A stretch of 64,000 nucleotides of DNA from Streptomyces rapamycinicus NRRL 5491. Its GTDB lineage: Bacteria > Actinomycetota > Actinomycetes > Streptomycetales > Streptomycetaceae. Shown here one piece after another: positions 63,175-64,000 of the stretch; the first letter of the stretch is position 1; each line of letters begins with the position of its first letter. The stretch spans positions 4,588,001 through 4,652,000 of the forward strand of contig NZ_CP085193.1 in assembly GCF_024298965.1 (NCBI RefSeq), given 5' to 3'. The translations under genes and the position numbers were made by a program. The notes beneath the pieces were generated by a model. That model searched no databases. It was not told the origin of the DNA and worked only from the letters and a program-made list of their open reading frames with translations.

Positions 63175-64000
63175 TCACTCCTGGTCTCTGCGCAGGAAGC
63201 CGCCGCCGTCGGCGTCACCCGAGGCCGAGCTCGACGGGTCGGGCGGGCTCGGGGAGTCGGCGTCGCCCGAGGGGGACGCCGACGACGAGGCGCTCGACGA
63301 CGCGCTGGACGACGGGCTGGACGACGGGGACGAGGAGGGCGACTCGCTGTTCGACGGCGACGAGGACGGGCTGGACGACGGTGACTCCGAGGTGTCGCTC
63401 GAACTCGGCGACGGGGGCGGCTTGACCGCCGCACCCATGTCGGTGTCCAGGTCGAACTTCGAGGCCTTCTGGCCGTTCAGCGCGGACTGGGTGTACGCGG
63501 CCCAGATCCTGGCCGGGAAGTCACCGCCGTTGACGCGGCCGCCGCCCGCGGTGCCCTTGAGCGAGACCTGCTTCTTCTCGCCCTCGCCGAACATCCCGAC
63601 CGAGGTCACCAGGTCGGGGGTGTAGCCGGAGAACCAGGCCGACTTGTTGTCGTCGGAGGTGCCGGTCTTGCCCGCGACGGCCTGGCCCTGCTGACGCACG
63701 GCCTGGCCGGTGCCGTCATCGACCACGCCGGTGAGCACGGAGGTGACGGAGTCGGCCGCACCGCGGCTGATCGCCTGCCCGTTGGTGGGATCGGGCAACT
63801 GAGGGCGCTCATCGCCCTTCTCGGCGGACTTCACGATCGCCGGGGTGACCTTCTTGCCGTGGTTGTCGAGGGTCGCGTAGACCCCGGCCATGTCACGCGG
63901 GCTGGCGCCCATCACGCCCAGCGACATCGCGGGGCGCACGTCGAAGCCGCCCGCGTCCTTGTTCATGCCGAGGTCGATGGCGGTGTTCTTCACCTTGTCC
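63175..64000 (-). CDS. Penicillin-binding protein, C-terminal part (partial)
   Basis: The 5' end lies beyond the window. The visible 275 residues contain the end of a transpeptidase domain: MSLGVMGASPRDMAGVYATL, the KTGTS box in AVAGKTGTSDDNKSAWFSGY, then a Ser/Pro/Asp-rich disordered tail (SPSSSPSSSPSNSESPSSSP) ending GGGFLRRDQE. This matches class A PBPs (glycosyltransferase plus transpeptidase) with a long extracellular C-terminal tail, as is common in Streptomyces. The low-complexity tail is encoded by near-repeats at 63225-63420. Confidence 0.88.
   Translation of the reverse strand, partial: DKVKNTAIDLGMNKDAGGFDVRPAMSLGVMGASPRDMAGVYATLDNHGKKVTPAIVKSAEKGDERPQLPDPTNGQAISRGAADSVTSVLTGVVDDGTGQAVRQQGQAVAGKTGTSDDNKSAWFSGYTPDLVTSVGMFGEGEKKQVSLKGTAGGGRVNGGDFPARIWAAYTQSALNGQKASKFDLDTDMGAAVKPPPSPSSSDTSESPSSSPSSSPSNSESPSSSPSSSPSSSASSSASSSASPSGDADSPSPPDPSSSASGDADGGGFLRRDQE

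Overview
The window is a high-GC actinobacterial chromosome segment, almost certainly Streptomyces. The evidence is strong GC bias at third codon positions, GTG starts, ATGA/GTGA gene overlaps, a WhiB-family regulator, DUF1707, DUF4245, DUF402 and DUF6542 genes, and the block ychF - ppgK - ispH - xseA - xseB - glpX - whiB-like - DUF1707 - class I fumarase - class II fumarase, which I recall as conserved in streptomycetes. All family calls come from reading the sequence; no database search was run.

Left accessory region (about 1-6.2 kb). It holds broken and rearranged metabolic genes. A HAD hydrolase is frameshifted and lacks the usual linker after its N-terminal motif. Next come an intact LLM-type flavin oxidoreductase, an MFS transporter tail joined head-on to an amino-acid permease that has lost its first membrane helix, an intact ThuA-like protein and TPP-dependent enzyme, and a 69-codon aminotransferase scrap.

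Defence island (about 6.2-34.6 kb). This is a complete BREX type 2 (phage growth limitation, Pgl) locus: pglW, pglX, pglY, pglZ, brxD and brxHI, all on the + strand. A divergent NERD-UvrD helicase stands in front of it. Two extra modules are nested inside. Between pglW and pglX lies a tightly coupled cassette of a HEPN-like protein, a MinD/ParA-type ATPase with a KGGVGR P-loop, and a second P-loop ATPase. Between pglX and pglY lie an XRE/TPR-type regulator with a palindromic operator and a divergent operon of three small genes. The same 14-bp element precedes pglX and pglY and is a candidate shared promoter. Pgl as known uses PglX for DNA modification, PglW as kinase, PglY as ATPase and PglZ as phosphatase-fold protein. 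The nested ATPase cassette is the best candidate here for an under-described defence module. A coding remnant and an AT-richer HTH protein close the island next to ychF.

Conserved block (about 34.7-46.5 kb). Housekeeping genes: ychF, polyphosphate glucokinase, ispH, exonuclease VII, a nitroreductase behind a palindromic operator, glpX, a WhiB-like protein, a DUF1707 membrane-stress-type protein and class I fumarase. The spacers carry several short tandem repeats with periods of 14, 17, 21 and 23 bp.

Right part (46.6-64 kb). A small decayed patch with a radical-SAM/SPASM tail is followed by a cell-envelope module (GH18 enzyme, membrane-anchored disordered protein, NodB deacetylase fused to a GT2 synthase). 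Then come fumC, DUF402, a methyltransferase and a SpoIIE-type phosphatase. Last is a quinate/shikimate catabolic unit: a TetR regulator with a palindromic operator, shikimate/quinate dehydrogenase, dehydroshikimate dehydratase fused to an HPPD-like domain, and an Nramp-fold transporter that lacks the metal-binding residues. The window ends inside a penicillin-binding protein gene.
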